From Octadecabacter antarcticus 307 (GTDB lineage Bacteria; Pseudomonadota; Alphaproteobacteria; Rhodobacterales; Rhodobacteraceae): a stretch of DNA of 64,000 nucleotides. The stretch lies in assembly GCF_000155675.2 (NCBI RefSeq), contig NC_020911.1:2408501-2472500 (forward strand). The letters are read 5' to 3'. Under the pieces are notes generated by a model. The model saw nothing but the letters and a program-made list of their open reading frames with translations, ran no database searches and was not told the origin of the DNA. Of the stretch, positions 1 through 7,967 are shown piece by piece; the stretch's first letter is position 1; each line of letters begins with the position of its first letter. The position numbers were made by a program, and so were the translations under genes.

Positions 1-1480
1 ACTCTTTGATCTTTTTCGCCAGTTCTTCCAGCTCGTCGGTTACTTCTTTGACGCCGATCTGGGTCAGGCGTTGCAGACGCAATTCAAGGATGGCGCGGGC
101 TTGGATTTCGGACAGGTTATAGGTGCCGTCTTCGTTTGCGGGATGGGTCGGATCGTCGATCAACAAAATGAACGGAAGGATTTCTTCGGCGGGCCACGCG
201 CGGGTCATCAAGGCAGCACGCGCAGACGGTGCATCAGCAGAGGCGCGGATGGTTGCGACGACTTCGTCAACATTGCTGACCGCCACGGCGAGACCACACA
301 ACACATGGGCGCGATCGCGGGCTTTGTTCAGTTCAAACGCGGTGCGGCGGATCACGACGTCTTCGCGGAAATCGAGGAACGACGTCAGGAAGCGGCGCAG
401 CGTCAGCGTTTCAGGGCGACCACCGTTCAAGGCCAGCATGTTGCAGCCGAAATAGGTTTGCATCGGCGTGAAGCGGAATAACTGGTTGAGCACGACTTCG
501 GCGGTGGCATCGCGTTTGAGTTCGATCACCACCCGCACGCCGTTGCGATCGGATTCGTCCTGTACGTGGGAAATACCTTCGATTTTTTTGTCGCGCGCCG
601 CTTCTGCGATGCGGTCAATCATTGTGGACTTGTTCACCTGATACGGGATCTCACTGATGATGATCGCAAAGCGGTCTTTGCGGATTTCTTCGGTATGGGT
701 TTTGGCACGGGTGATGACGCTGCCGCGCCCTTCAAGATAGGCTTTGCGCGCACCGGCGCGGCCCAGCATAATGCCGCCCGTCGGGAAATCGGGGCCGGGA
801 ATGTATTCAATCAGGTCTTCTGACGTCAGGTCGGGATTTTCGATCAGCCCAAGGCAGGCATCAATGGCTTCACCCAAATTGTGCGGTGGAATATTGGTGG
901 CCATGCCGACGGCAATACCGCCCGCGCCGTTGACCAGCATGTTTGGAAAACGCGATGGCAGGACGGTCGGTTCGCGGTCTTTACCGTCGTAGTTGTCTTG
1001 GAAATCGACGGTGTCTTTGTCGATGTCGGCCAGCATATAGGCCGCAGGTTTATCCATCCGCACTTCGGTGTAGCGCATGGCTGCCGGATTGTCGCCGTCC
1101 ATCGATCCAAAATTGCCCTGACCGTCCAAAAGCGGCAGTGACATTGAGAAATCCTGCGCCATCCGCGCCAGTGCGTCATAGATCGCGCTATCGCCGTGCG
1201 GGTGATATTTACCCATCACATCGCCCACAGCACGGGCGGATTTACGGTAGGCTTTGTCGTGGGTGTTTCCGGCCTCATACATCGCATAAAGAATGCGGCG
1301 ATGCACAGGTTTTAGACCATCGCGAAGGTCTGGAATGGCGCGGCTGACGATCACCGACATGGCGTAGTCGAGATAGGACGTCTTCATCTCCGCGGTGATG
1401 GAGATTTGTGGGCCGTCGTAAACTGGCCGTTCTGGTGGCATTTCACCCGTGTTTTCAGGAGCTTCTGGTGTATCGTTCAT
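1..1480 (-). CDS. gyrA: DNA gyrase subunit A, 5' part (3' end outside window)
   Basis: This is the breakage-rejoining subunit of DNA gyrase, which introduces negative supercoils with GyrB. About 493 codons are present; the C-terminal beta-pinwheel lies beyond the window edge. The translation from the ATG at 1480 runs into the invariant N-terminal core ([20 protein letters not shown], about residues 36-55). The quinolone-resistance region [15 protein letters not shown] starts near residue 93 and has Ser98 and Asp102 at the E. coli Ser83 and Asp87 positions, so it looks drug-sensitive. The catalytic tyrosine is Tyr137 in AAMRYTE. Start chosen because the preceding residues are family-typical and acidic. 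No sign of damage. Confidence 0.97.
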   Translation of the reverse strand, partial: MNDTPEAPENTGEMPPERPVYDGPQISITAEMKTSYLDYAMSVIVSRAIPDLRDGLKPVHRRILYAMYEAGNTHDKAYRKSARAVGDVMGKYHPHGDSAIYDALARMAQDFSMSLPLLDGQGNFGSMDGDNPAAMRYTEVRMDKPAAYMLADIDKDTVDFQDNYDGKDREPTVLPSRFPNMLVNGAGGIAVGMATNIPPHNLGEAIDACLGLIENPDLTSEDLIEYIPGPDFPTGGIMLGRAGARKAYLEGRGSVITRAKTHTEEIRKDRFAIIISEIPYQVNKSTMIDRIAEAARDKKIEGISHVQDESDRNGVRVVIELKRDATAEVVLNQLFRFTPMQTYFGCNMLALNGGRPETLTLRRFLTSFLDFREDVVIRRTAFELNKARDRAHVLCGLAVAVSNVDEVVATIRASADAPSARAALMTRAWPAEEILPFILLIDDPTHPANEDGTYNLSEIQARAILELRLQRLTQIGVKEVTDELEELAKKIKE

Positions 1481-1687
1481 GTGATCTGCCTGCCTAGATT
1501 CGGTGGCCGTAGGGCCACGCTATATCTTGTTGAGCACAGCCTATCAGAGGCTAGGGATGGGGTGCAACGTGGCTTTTTGAATGGGCTGCGCTGATCCGAC
1601 CAAGAGGCGGCCAGCCTCGTCGCTTTGCGCCCCCCCACGGGGATATTTTTGAGACAAAGACAGAGGCAAAAGCCGGAGCAAGACGCG

Positions 1688-2743
1688 CTATTTGGCGCGG
1701 TTCAGCATGCCATAAAGATCGCGCGGATCGTCGGGGTCGGCAAGCATGTCGAGGGCATCGAAAAAATCCGTGCCTTTGATGGCGTCTTTGATGCAGCGCA
1801 GGGCTGAGAAGTCTTCGATGGCAAAGCCGACGCTGTCAAACAGAGTGATTTGTTTGTCGCCCGCACCGCCAGTTTTGCGACCCTGCGTGCGGCCTGCGAA
1901 GACGTCGTGCAATTCGATGACGGGGTGGTCGGCGTCGAGCGCTTGAATTTCGCCTTCGACGCGGGTCTGTGGCGGATATTCCACAAAAATATCCGAGCGG
2001 TACAAGATGTCCGCGTGCAGTTCGGTTTTGCCCGGGCAGTCGCCGCCGATGGCGTTAATGTGTACGCCAGCGCCGACCATGTTGTCGGTCAGAACGGTCG
2101 CGTTTTGTTTGTCGGCGGTGCAGGTCGTGATGATCTGCGCGCCTGTGACGGCGTCTTCGGCGGTTGTGCAGGTCGTAACGTGCAAGCCGCTGTTTTGCAG
2201 ATTGGTCGCGCATTTTTGTGTGGCGGCTGGATCAATGTCGAACAGGCGCACACGGGTGATGCCGCAGATCGCTTGAAACGCGCGGCATTGGAATTCTGAC
2301 TGCGCGCCGTTGCCGATCATCGCCATGGTTGTGGCGCCTTTCGGGGCGAGGTGTTTGGCGGCCAGCGCGGACATGGCTGCGGTGCGCAGCGCAGTGAGCA
2401 GGGTCATTTCCGACAAGAGCACCGGATAGCCCGATTGCACATCAGCAAGCAGGCCGAAGGCCGTGACAGTTTGCAGGCCCTCGGCGGTGTTTTTCGGGTG
2501 GCCGTTGACGTATTTAAATCCGTAAAGATTGCCGTCCGATGTCGGCATCAGTTCGATCACGCCAACATCTGAGTGCGAGGCCACGCGTGGGGTTTTGTCA
2601 AACGCGTCCCAGCGCAGAAAATCTTCTTCGATGGCGTCGCAGATCCGAACCAGCATCGAAGACAGGCCATTGGAATTGACCAGACGCATCATGTTTTCAA
2701 CAGAAACGAAGGGCACGAGCGCCTTTTTGGACGGGGTCAGCAT
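1688..2743 (-). CDS. ocd: Ornithine cyclodeaminase
   Basis: A 351-residue protein of the ornithine cyclodeaminase/mu-crystallin family, which converts L-ornithine to L-proline and ammonia using bound NAD+. The Rossmann segment is visible around MAMIGNGAQSEFQ, followed by an acidic strand end (RLFDID). The substrate-side segment GFKYVNGHPKNTAEGLQTV and the central NAIGGDCPGKTEL block are typical of true ornithine cyclodeaminases rather than alanine dehydrogenase-like relatives. It lies 35 bases downstream of the arginase gene on the same strand. The pair would turn arginine into ornithine plus urea and then into proline. Full family length, no damage. Confidence 0.93.
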   Translation of the reverse strand: MLTPSKKALVPFVSVENMMRLVNSNGLSSMLVRICDAIEEDFLRWDAFDKTPRVASHSDVGVIELMPTSDGNLYGFKYVNGHPKNTAEGLQTVTAFGLLADVQSGYPVLLSEMTLLTALRTAAMSALAAKHLAPKGATTMAMIGNGAQSEFQCRAFQAICGITRVRLFDIDPAATQKCATNLQNSGLHVTTCTTAEDAVTGAQIITTCTADKQNATVLTDNMVGAGVHINAIGGDCPGKTELHADILYRSDIFVEYPPQTRVEGEIQALDADHPVIELHDVFAGRTQGRKTGGAGDKQITLFDSVGFAIEDFSALRCIKDAIKGTDFFDALDMLADPDDPRDLYGMLNRAK

Positions 2744-2778
2744 GGGGAGTTCCTTAAACGAATGAGGGTGTTGAGGTG

Positions 2779-3702
2779 TTAGGCGAACGAACGAGTTGGG
2801 CGGTCGAATACGCGGCGGCCCAAAAGGGACGCGGTGAGGTCGACCATAAGGGAGGCAGTTTTGCCGCGCTCGTCCATAAAAGGGTTGAGTTCGACGAGAT
2901 CCAGCGAGGTGACGCGGCCGCTGTCGTGCAGCAGTTCCATCACCAGATGCGCCTCACGCAGGGTCGCACCACCGGGGACTGTTGTGCCGACGGCGGGTGC
3001 GATGTCGGGATCAAGGAAATCAACGTCGAGCGAGACATGAAGCAGGCCGTCTGCAGCGTCTACTTTGGCGAGGAATTCGGCCAGTGGCGCGCGAATGCCG
3101 CCCTCATCGATGGCGCGCATATCGGCGATTTCAACATTTGTTCGGGCAAGGGCGGCGTGTTCTGCGGGATCAACGGAGCGCAGACCGATCATGCAGATAT
3201 TTTCTGTCGGAACCGGATTGGTGACAACTGGAAAGTCATCAAACCCGTCTTGGCCGCTGAGATAGGCGACGGGTGTGCCGTGCAGATTGCCGCTGGCCGT
3301 CGATTGTGGCGTGTGAAAATCGCTGTGTGCATCAAGCCAGAGAACGAACAACGGCTTGCCGATGCTGGCCGCGTAATCCGCGATGCCAGTGACGGACCCA
3401 AGCGCGAGGGAATGATCGCCACCCAAAAAGATCGGCAGACCCTTCGGGGCCGCATCAAAGGCGGCTTTGTTCAGTGTGCGCGTCCAGCCAACAGTTTGGG
3501 GCAGGGCGATCAGGTGGTTGTGGTCGGGGATATCGGTGTCTTGCGGCGTGAGATTGCCGAGGTCGGTCACGCTGTGGCCGAGGTCTGTCAGGATGTCGCC
3601 CAGACGCGCGGTGCGGTAGGCGTCCGGTCCCATGATGCAGCCTTTGCGGTCTTTACCGCTGTCTACGGGCGCGCCGATGAGAAGGATGTTTTGCGGGGTC
3701 AT
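2779..3702 (-). CDS. rocF: Arginase
   Basis: Hydrolyses arginine to ornithine and urea; 307 residues, a normal bacterial arginase length. The dinuclear manganese site is readable: the His in GGDHSLALGS, the DAHSDFH block, and SLDVDFLDPDIAP, which supplies the last two aspartates. The ATG at 3702 is preceded by a strong AGGAG ribosome site. The gene leads a two-gene unit with the cyclodeaminase downstream and is divergent from an Lrp/AsnC-type regulator starting at 3809. The roughly 100-base intergenic gap is therefore the likely control region of arginine catabolism. Long open frames on the opposite strand here are shadows. Confidence 0.95.
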   Translation of the reverse strand: MTPQNILLIGAPVDSGKDRKGCIMGPDAYRTARLGDILTDLGHSVTDLGNLTPQDTDIPDHNHLIALPQTVGWTRTLNKAAFDAAPKGLPIFLGGDHSLALGSVTGIADYAASIGKPLFVLWLDAHSDFHTPQSTASGNLHGTPVAYLSGQDGFDDFPVVTNPVPTENICMIGLRSVDPAEHAALARTNVEIADMRAIDEGGIRAPLAEFLAKVDAADGLLHVSLDVDFLDPDIAPAVGTTVPGGATLREAHLVMELLHDSGRVTSLDLVELNPFMDERGKTASLMVDLTASLLGRRVFDRPTRSFA

Positions 3703-3808
3703 GTGGTGGCTCCTGTCTGGTTGGGAGCATCATCGCAGGGGTTGATGTACGGTGGAAGCCAGCGCATTGTACAATTTGGGCGGCAATTGCGCAAAGTGGA
3801 TAGATCAT

Positions 3809-4237
3809 ATGGACGATTTGGATAGTAAGTTGGTGCAGGCGTTGCAGCGTGACGGGCGTGCGGCGGTGTCTGAGCTGAGTGCCGATTTGGGCGTAACGCG
3901 GGCGACGATAAAGGCGCGGATGGATCGGTTGCGCGCATCAGGTGAGATTGCGGGCTTTACGGTTCTGACCCGCGCTGATGTTGTGCCCCATGCCGTGCGC
4001 GGCCTGATGATGTTGGGCATCGAGGGGCGCGGTACAGAAAAGGTCATGCGCGCGATTTCGGTGCTGGTTGAGGTGCAGGCGGTGCATTCGACGAACGGCA
4101 CATGGGATTTGATTGTTGAAATCGGGACAGAGACGCTGGATGCTTTGGACGCTGTGTTATTCGCCGTTCGCCGCATGGATGGTGTCACGCGGTCGGAGAC
4201 AAGTTTGCTTTTGTCGTCGCGGCGGGCTGGGCGTTAG
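3809..4237 (+). CDS. Lrp/AsnC-family transcriptional regulator
   Basis: A 142-residue regulator with an N-terminal winged helix-turn-helix (LDSKLVQALQRDGRAAVSEL followed by a recognition helix around LGVTRATIKARMDRL) and a C-terminal RAM-type ligand domain. The open frame extends upstream to 3752, but the ATG at 3809 gives the family-standard start MDDLDSKL. It is transcribed away from arginase and ornithine cyclodeaminase, the usual place for an arginine- or ornithine-sensing activator. The regulon assignment is inference from position; the family assignment is from sequence. Confidence 0.85.
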   Translation: MDDLDSKLVQALQRDGRAAVSELSADLGVTRATIKARMDRLRASGEIAGFTVLTRADVVPHAVRGLMMLGIEGRGTEKVMRAISVLVEVQAVHSTNGTWDLIVEIGTETLDALDAVLFAVRRMDGVTRSETSLLLSSRRAGR

Positions 4238-4290
4238 GGACGCGGCGCAGTTGGAAGGATTGCGTGCGTTGGGGGGGCAAGAAAGCGGCT

Positions 4291-4740
4291 TTAGCGGCGG
4301 GCGGCGGCGATCCAGATGCCGACCAGAGCGAAAGAGAACAAAGCGTTAAACGAGGCCATCGACAGGCCCATCAGCGACCAAACCACATCGTCGCACATGA
4401 CAATACGCGCGATATCGGTGTTGAGCAGGTTATTCGTGTCCAGCCCGCTAGAGCCTGAACAGCTTGTCGGACCTTCCCACCAGTCGCGTTCTACGCCCGT
4501 ATGATACAGGCCGATTGCGCCGGTTGTCAGCGCCGCGAGGCCGCCTAGAATCGCCAGTGGTGATTGCAGCCGCGGCTGTGCCAATGCCAGAACACCAATG
4601 ACGCTGGCCACCGCGTGGGGCCAGCGCTGCCACAGACACATTGTGCACGGTGCGTAGCCGAGCGATTGAAAGACGAACGCGCCAGCGAGGAGGATAAAGC
4701 TGCCAAAGGCGGCAAGGGCGGTGAGCTGTGTTTTGGTCAT
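4291..4740 (-). CDS. dsbB: Disulfide bond formation protein DsbB
   Basis: Inner-membrane quinone reductase that reoxidises periplasmic DsbA; 149 residues with four hydrophobic segments. The first redox pair is visible as CTMC (Cys32, Cys35) followed by LWQRW. A second periplasmic pair lies in the loop TSCSGSS ... VMCDD. The start at 4740 is set by a 4-base ATGA overlap with the upstream yqaA-like gene, so translation is probably coupled. An upstream in-frame extension to 4848 would run through that gene and is rejected. Intact. Confidence 0.9.
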   Translation of the reverse strand: MTKTQLTALAAFGSFILLAGAFVFQSLGYAPCTMCLWQRWPHAVASVIGVLALAQPRLQSPLAILGGLAALTTGAIGLYHTGVERDWWEGPTSCSGSSGLDTNNLLNTDIARIVMCDDVVWSLMGLSMASFNALFSFALVGIWIAAARR

Positions 4741-5315
4741 AGATAGCGCATTAAGATGAAACCGCCGATCAGCACAACAAAAAACACTGTGAATACGAGG
4801 CCGAGGCGCTTTTCGATGAAGATACGGATTGGTTCGCCAAATTTCCAAAGCAATGCTGCGATAATAAAGAACCGCAGGGCGCGCGCGAGAATGGATGTCG
4901 CGATGAACGTGCCGATGGGCATCGCTGTCCAGCCGGACATGATCGTGATGACCTTATAGGGGAACGGCGTGATGCCCGCGACCAGCACGGCCCAGAACCC
5001 CATGTCATTAAACCGCGTGCTTAATTCTTCCATCGAATGGGCTTTGCCGAGCGCCTGAAGGATCGGTTGGCCAATGGCGTCGAATGCGAACATACCGATT
5101 GCGTAGCCGAACACCCCGCCAAGCACAGAGGCCACTGTCGTGACGCCTGCGATCAGGAAGGCACGGCGGGGCATGGCGACAATCATCGGAATCATCATTA
5201 AATCCGGTGGGATCGGGAACACTGAACTTTCAATAAATGCGACGGCTGCAAGCGCCCAAAGCGCATAAGGAGATTGGGCGAGGGACAGGGTCCAGTTGTA
5301 AAGACGACGGATCAT
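4737..5315 (-). CDS. YqaA/DedA-family (VTT domain) membrane protein
   Basis: A 192-residue polytopic membrane protein of the YqaA branch of the DedA/VTT superfamily, proposed lipid scramblase- or transporter-like proteins of the inner membrane. The characteristic re-entrant region is visible in FIESSVFPIPPDLMMIPMIV near residue 28 and in GITPFPYKVITIMSGWTAMP near residue 117. The gene ends in a 4-base overlap with dsbB, so the two are likely one transcriptional unit. The biochemical substrate cannot be read from sequence. Confidence 0.85.
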   Translation of the reverse strand: MIRRLYNWTLSLAQSPYALWALAAVAFIESSVFPIPPDLMMIPMIVAMPRRAFLIAGVTTVASVLGGVFGYAIGMFAFDAIGQPILQALGKAHSMEELSTRFNDMGFWAVLVAGITPFPYKVITIMSGWTAMPIGTFIATSILARALRFFIIAALLWKFGEPIRIFIEKRLGLVFTVFFVVLIGGFILMRYL

Positions 5316-5634
5316 TGGGAACTGCTCATTTTTTTGTTTTGATTGTTAGGCCATGAGAAGACTGTTTGGTCAACCGCAACAATGCGCGAGGGGTGGGCTT
5401 TGATGACGTGGCAGGGCAGACGTAGACGCCGCAACATTGAAGATCGCCGATCCGCCAACGTTGGTGTTCTTTGGGACGCAGGGCGCACCATTCAGCCGCA
5501 CACAATCACCCATGCCACATCTGAGCAGTGCCAGCGCTGGTTTCGAACCGGTTACGGCGCTGCGCAGATCACGGCCTGTAATAATACATTCGAAACCAAT
5601 AAACTGTAATTGACCCGCAGATGCGTTATGGCCG
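5316..5634. other. Intergenic stretch, no gene seen
   Basis: Between yqaA and the tRNA promoter I see no frame with family features, ribosome site or repeats. The minus-strand open frame here is an antisense product of the tRNA-Leu gene. Confidence 0.5.
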
Positions 5635-5663
5635 TTGACGCCACGCGGGACGGGGGGTATTCG
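5635..5663 (+). promoter_or_regulatory. Candidate sigma-70-type promoter of tRNA-Leu
   Basis: TTGACG at 5635-5640 and TATTCG at 5658-5663 are separated by 17 bases. Initiation would fall near 5670, about nine bases before the tRNA 5' end. The -35 box is near-consensus and the -10 box weaker. Confidence 0.55.
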
Positions 5664-5678
5664 CTGCCCGTCGCGTAT

Positions 5679-5764
5679 GCCGGTGTGGCGGAATGGTAGA
5701 CGCAGGGGATTCAAAATCCCCCGATGGTGACATCGTGCCGGTTCGAGTCCGGCCACCGGTACCA
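5679..5764 (+). tRNA. tRNA-Leu (anticodon CAA), CCA encoded
   Basis: An 86-nt class II tRNA. The 5' acceptor strand GCCGGTG pairs with CACCGGT at 5754-5760 (one G-U), followed by discriminator A and an encoded CCA. The anticodon stem-loop GGGGATTCAAAATCCCC places CAA in the loop. A long variable arm precedes the T arm (GGTTCGAGTCC), as expected for leucine tRNA. Confidence 0.96.
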
Positions 5765-6087
5765 CTTTTGTGGTCCAGCGCGCGACATTGGTGAATTAAC
5801 AGTCATCCTGAATAATAAGTCCGAAACGGGCGAGTGATGAAAATATAGCTGATTTAGGCTATTTGATTGGTCCATTGTTTTCCAAGTCGAAACAAAGCGT
5901 TTCTATCATGCCCCGTCAAATACAACCCAAAGATGGAAAGCGTGCCGCGCAACAAGAGTGGTTTTCAAAATTGCGCCATTGTTCGCTTCTTTGATCTCAA
6001 AATTGCCTGTTGCCAAAATATGCCTGACTAGGGGGCACGCCGGCTGACTGGGCTAGCCGGATCGAGGTTTTTTATCTCGGTGAATAT
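5765..6087. other. Intergenic stretch, no gene seen
   Basis: About 320 AT-richer bases between tRNA-Leu and the decayed adhesin. No convincing coding frame, terminator or repeat was found. Confidence 0.45.
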
Positions 6088-7391
6088 GTGGTGTCTGCGG
6101 AAACGGATTTAACCTGTTCTTTGGCGGATGAGAATTTGATCATTTTTTGCGGTCAGCGTATTTGTGACCTGTGGTTCCGAACAGCGGATCACATGTGCAC
6201 CAAGGACATGAAGGTAAGTGAGCATTGCGACGGGACCGTCGGCGGCACGGCCGTCAACGACCAGGTCATCCTCGGCTATATTGATGCTGACGGGGGCCAA
6301 ATCGACAACGACGACGCGATCCTTGCGGGCAATTTCATCGATGACAACCTTGTTTGCGGCTATGGCGGCGACGATTCCATCGTTGTGGACTATGGCGGCT
6401 CTGGTGATGACCCCATTGATGGTGACAGCTCACTTAAGTCCACGACGAACGACGAAGACAGCAGCGACAGCTTCCAATTTGATTTCTCCAACCCGGTTTC
6501 CAACGTTGATTTCAACAACAACGGCACGGTTGTGTTTGTCGATGGCAGCGGCGTGCCGACTGGCGCAACACTGGCCTTCACCGACATCGAAAATGTCATT
6601 GGTAACGAAGTGAACCGTGGCACGGTTGCGGGCGACCGTGTGGCGACTGTTGATTAAGACGGATCCGTGGACATCATCGTTCAGGGCGACGACAGCGATC
6701 CGGACGGAGATGATCAAGACGTTACTGGCGCGACCAGCCCGAACTGGACGGTTACGGTCCACGGCGACAACGCGCTGACGTTTGTTCTGGTAGAGAACTT
6801 TAACGGCGACACTGCAATCACGTACACAATTGATGATGGCAACGGCGGCATGGCGTAGGCCGCAGTCAATGTCCATGTCACCCCTGTGAACGACGATCAG
6901 GCTGCAAACGACGATGCGACAAGCACGGATTTCAACACGTCCGTCACATTCGACGTCGCGTTAACGACACCGACGTGGACGGCGACACGCTGACCGTTAC
7001 CTATCCGACTGTTGTTCCGGCCGAAGGCTGCGTGGATATTGTGAACAACGAGATCAAATTCACGCCTGCCATGAGCTTTGCTGGCGACGATACACTCAGC
7101 TACACAATCGACGACGGCAATGGCGGCACGGACATGGCGACCTTCACGGTCACTGCGGGCACCGCAGGTGATGACCAGATCGGCGGCGGCTACCTTGATG
7201 ATCCAGAGGGCGACCGTGTTGACAATAACGATGCTATCATCGGCTATGCCGGTTTCAACGACGACATCATCTATGGCTTTGGTGGAGACGAGGTGCCGGA
7301 CGGTGGCACCGGCTCCGACCTCTTCGTGGGCGGCAATAAAGGCCGGACCGCGACAACGCAGACCGGCACTTTTTGGGTTTGCGTGATTGGA
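6088..7391 (+). pseudogene. Decayed cadherin-like/RTX calcium-binding adhesin
   Basis: Fragments of a large secreted repeat protein. Two cadherin-type repeat ends are readable (TYTIDDGNGG near 6825, and DGDTLTV to SYTIDDGNGGTDMATFTV, about 6978-7150). Two copies of a Rhodobacterales RTX-linker motif of the form G-T-N-D-Q-V-x-G-Y-x-D-x-D-G follow (about 6235-6420 and 7165-7320). The frame is broken by TAA at 6655-6657, TAG at 6856-6858, and a one-base loss near 6957-6961 where an expected VNDTDVDGDTLTV shifts frame. A normal 5' start with signal or a type-I secretion C-terminus is not visible, so both ends are probably missing. The role would have been surface adhesion. Confidence 0.75.
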
Positions 7392-7967
7392 TCAACGGGC
7401 GCGGTAGGCGGCCCAATCTTGTGGTGTATCCAGATCAAGCTGCGCGCGGTCGCCTTGTAATGGCACGAGCACGGTCTGATCCTCCAGCCCAATGGTCAGG
7501 CGGAACGCGCCGCGATCGCCGCGCAGCGCGTCGAAGCGCGAAAACTGGCTCGCTGCAAAATAGATCGGATGGCCCAGCGTGCCGTCCGATGTGGTGGCGC
7601 GAACAATAGGTGCTGTGCAATGACGGGCGGCGGTCTGGATCGCGGCCATATCAGCTGCAGTAATATCGGGCATGTCGCCCGGCAGGATCATAACGCCACG
7701 CACCGTGTCGGGCAGGGCTTTGATGCCAGCCTTGATGCTGTGCGCCATGCCCAAGTTTGCATCGACAACGACGATCTGCGCCGATTGTGGCAGCACAGAA
7801 CGGCGTGGATGGTGCGCGCTGGGGAGCGTCACAAAGGTTGGGCCGACGTTCAGCGCGCGGCTGGCAAGCAAGGCAAGAAGCGGAACCCCATCGACAATTT
7901 CCAGCAGCTTATCGCGCGCGCCCATGCGGGATGATTTACCAGCGGCAAGGAGAAGCGTTGCGATCAT
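7392..7967 (-). CDS. MocA/MobA-like nucleotidyltransferase
   Basis: A 191-residue NTP-transferase-fold protein. The nucleotide-binding signature LAAGKSSRMG begins near residue 7, the metal-binding PGDMP near residue 97, and GHPIYF and GDRGAF near the C-terminus. These match the molybdenum-cofactor cytidylyltransferase (MocA) branch, which loads CTP onto molybdopterin for xanthine-dehydrogenase-type enzymes. No molybdoenzyme lies nearby, so the target is unknown. Its start overlaps the stop of the upstream oxidoreductase gene by four bases (ATGA), suggesting co-translation. Confidence 0.85.
   Translation of the reverse strand: MIATLLLAAGKSSRMGARDKLLEIVDGVPLLALLASRALNVGPTFVTLPSAHHPRRSVLPQSAQIVVVDANLGMAHSIKAGIKALPDTVRGVMILPGDMPDITAADMAAIQTAARHCTAPIVRATTSDGTLGHPIYFAASQFSRFDALRGDRGAFRLTIGLEDQTVLVPLQGDRAQLDLDTPQDWAAYRAR

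Noticed and set aside
2776..3825. Long plus-strand frame of about 350 codons opposite arginase
   Set aside because: Shadow of the arginase gene caused by codon bias; no recognisable domain.
5370..5765. Open frame of 131 codons antisense to tRNA-Leu (VAGLEPARCHHRGILNPLRL)
   Set aside because: This is the familiar spurious translation of the tRNA-Leu complement; no ribosome site or homologous protein function.
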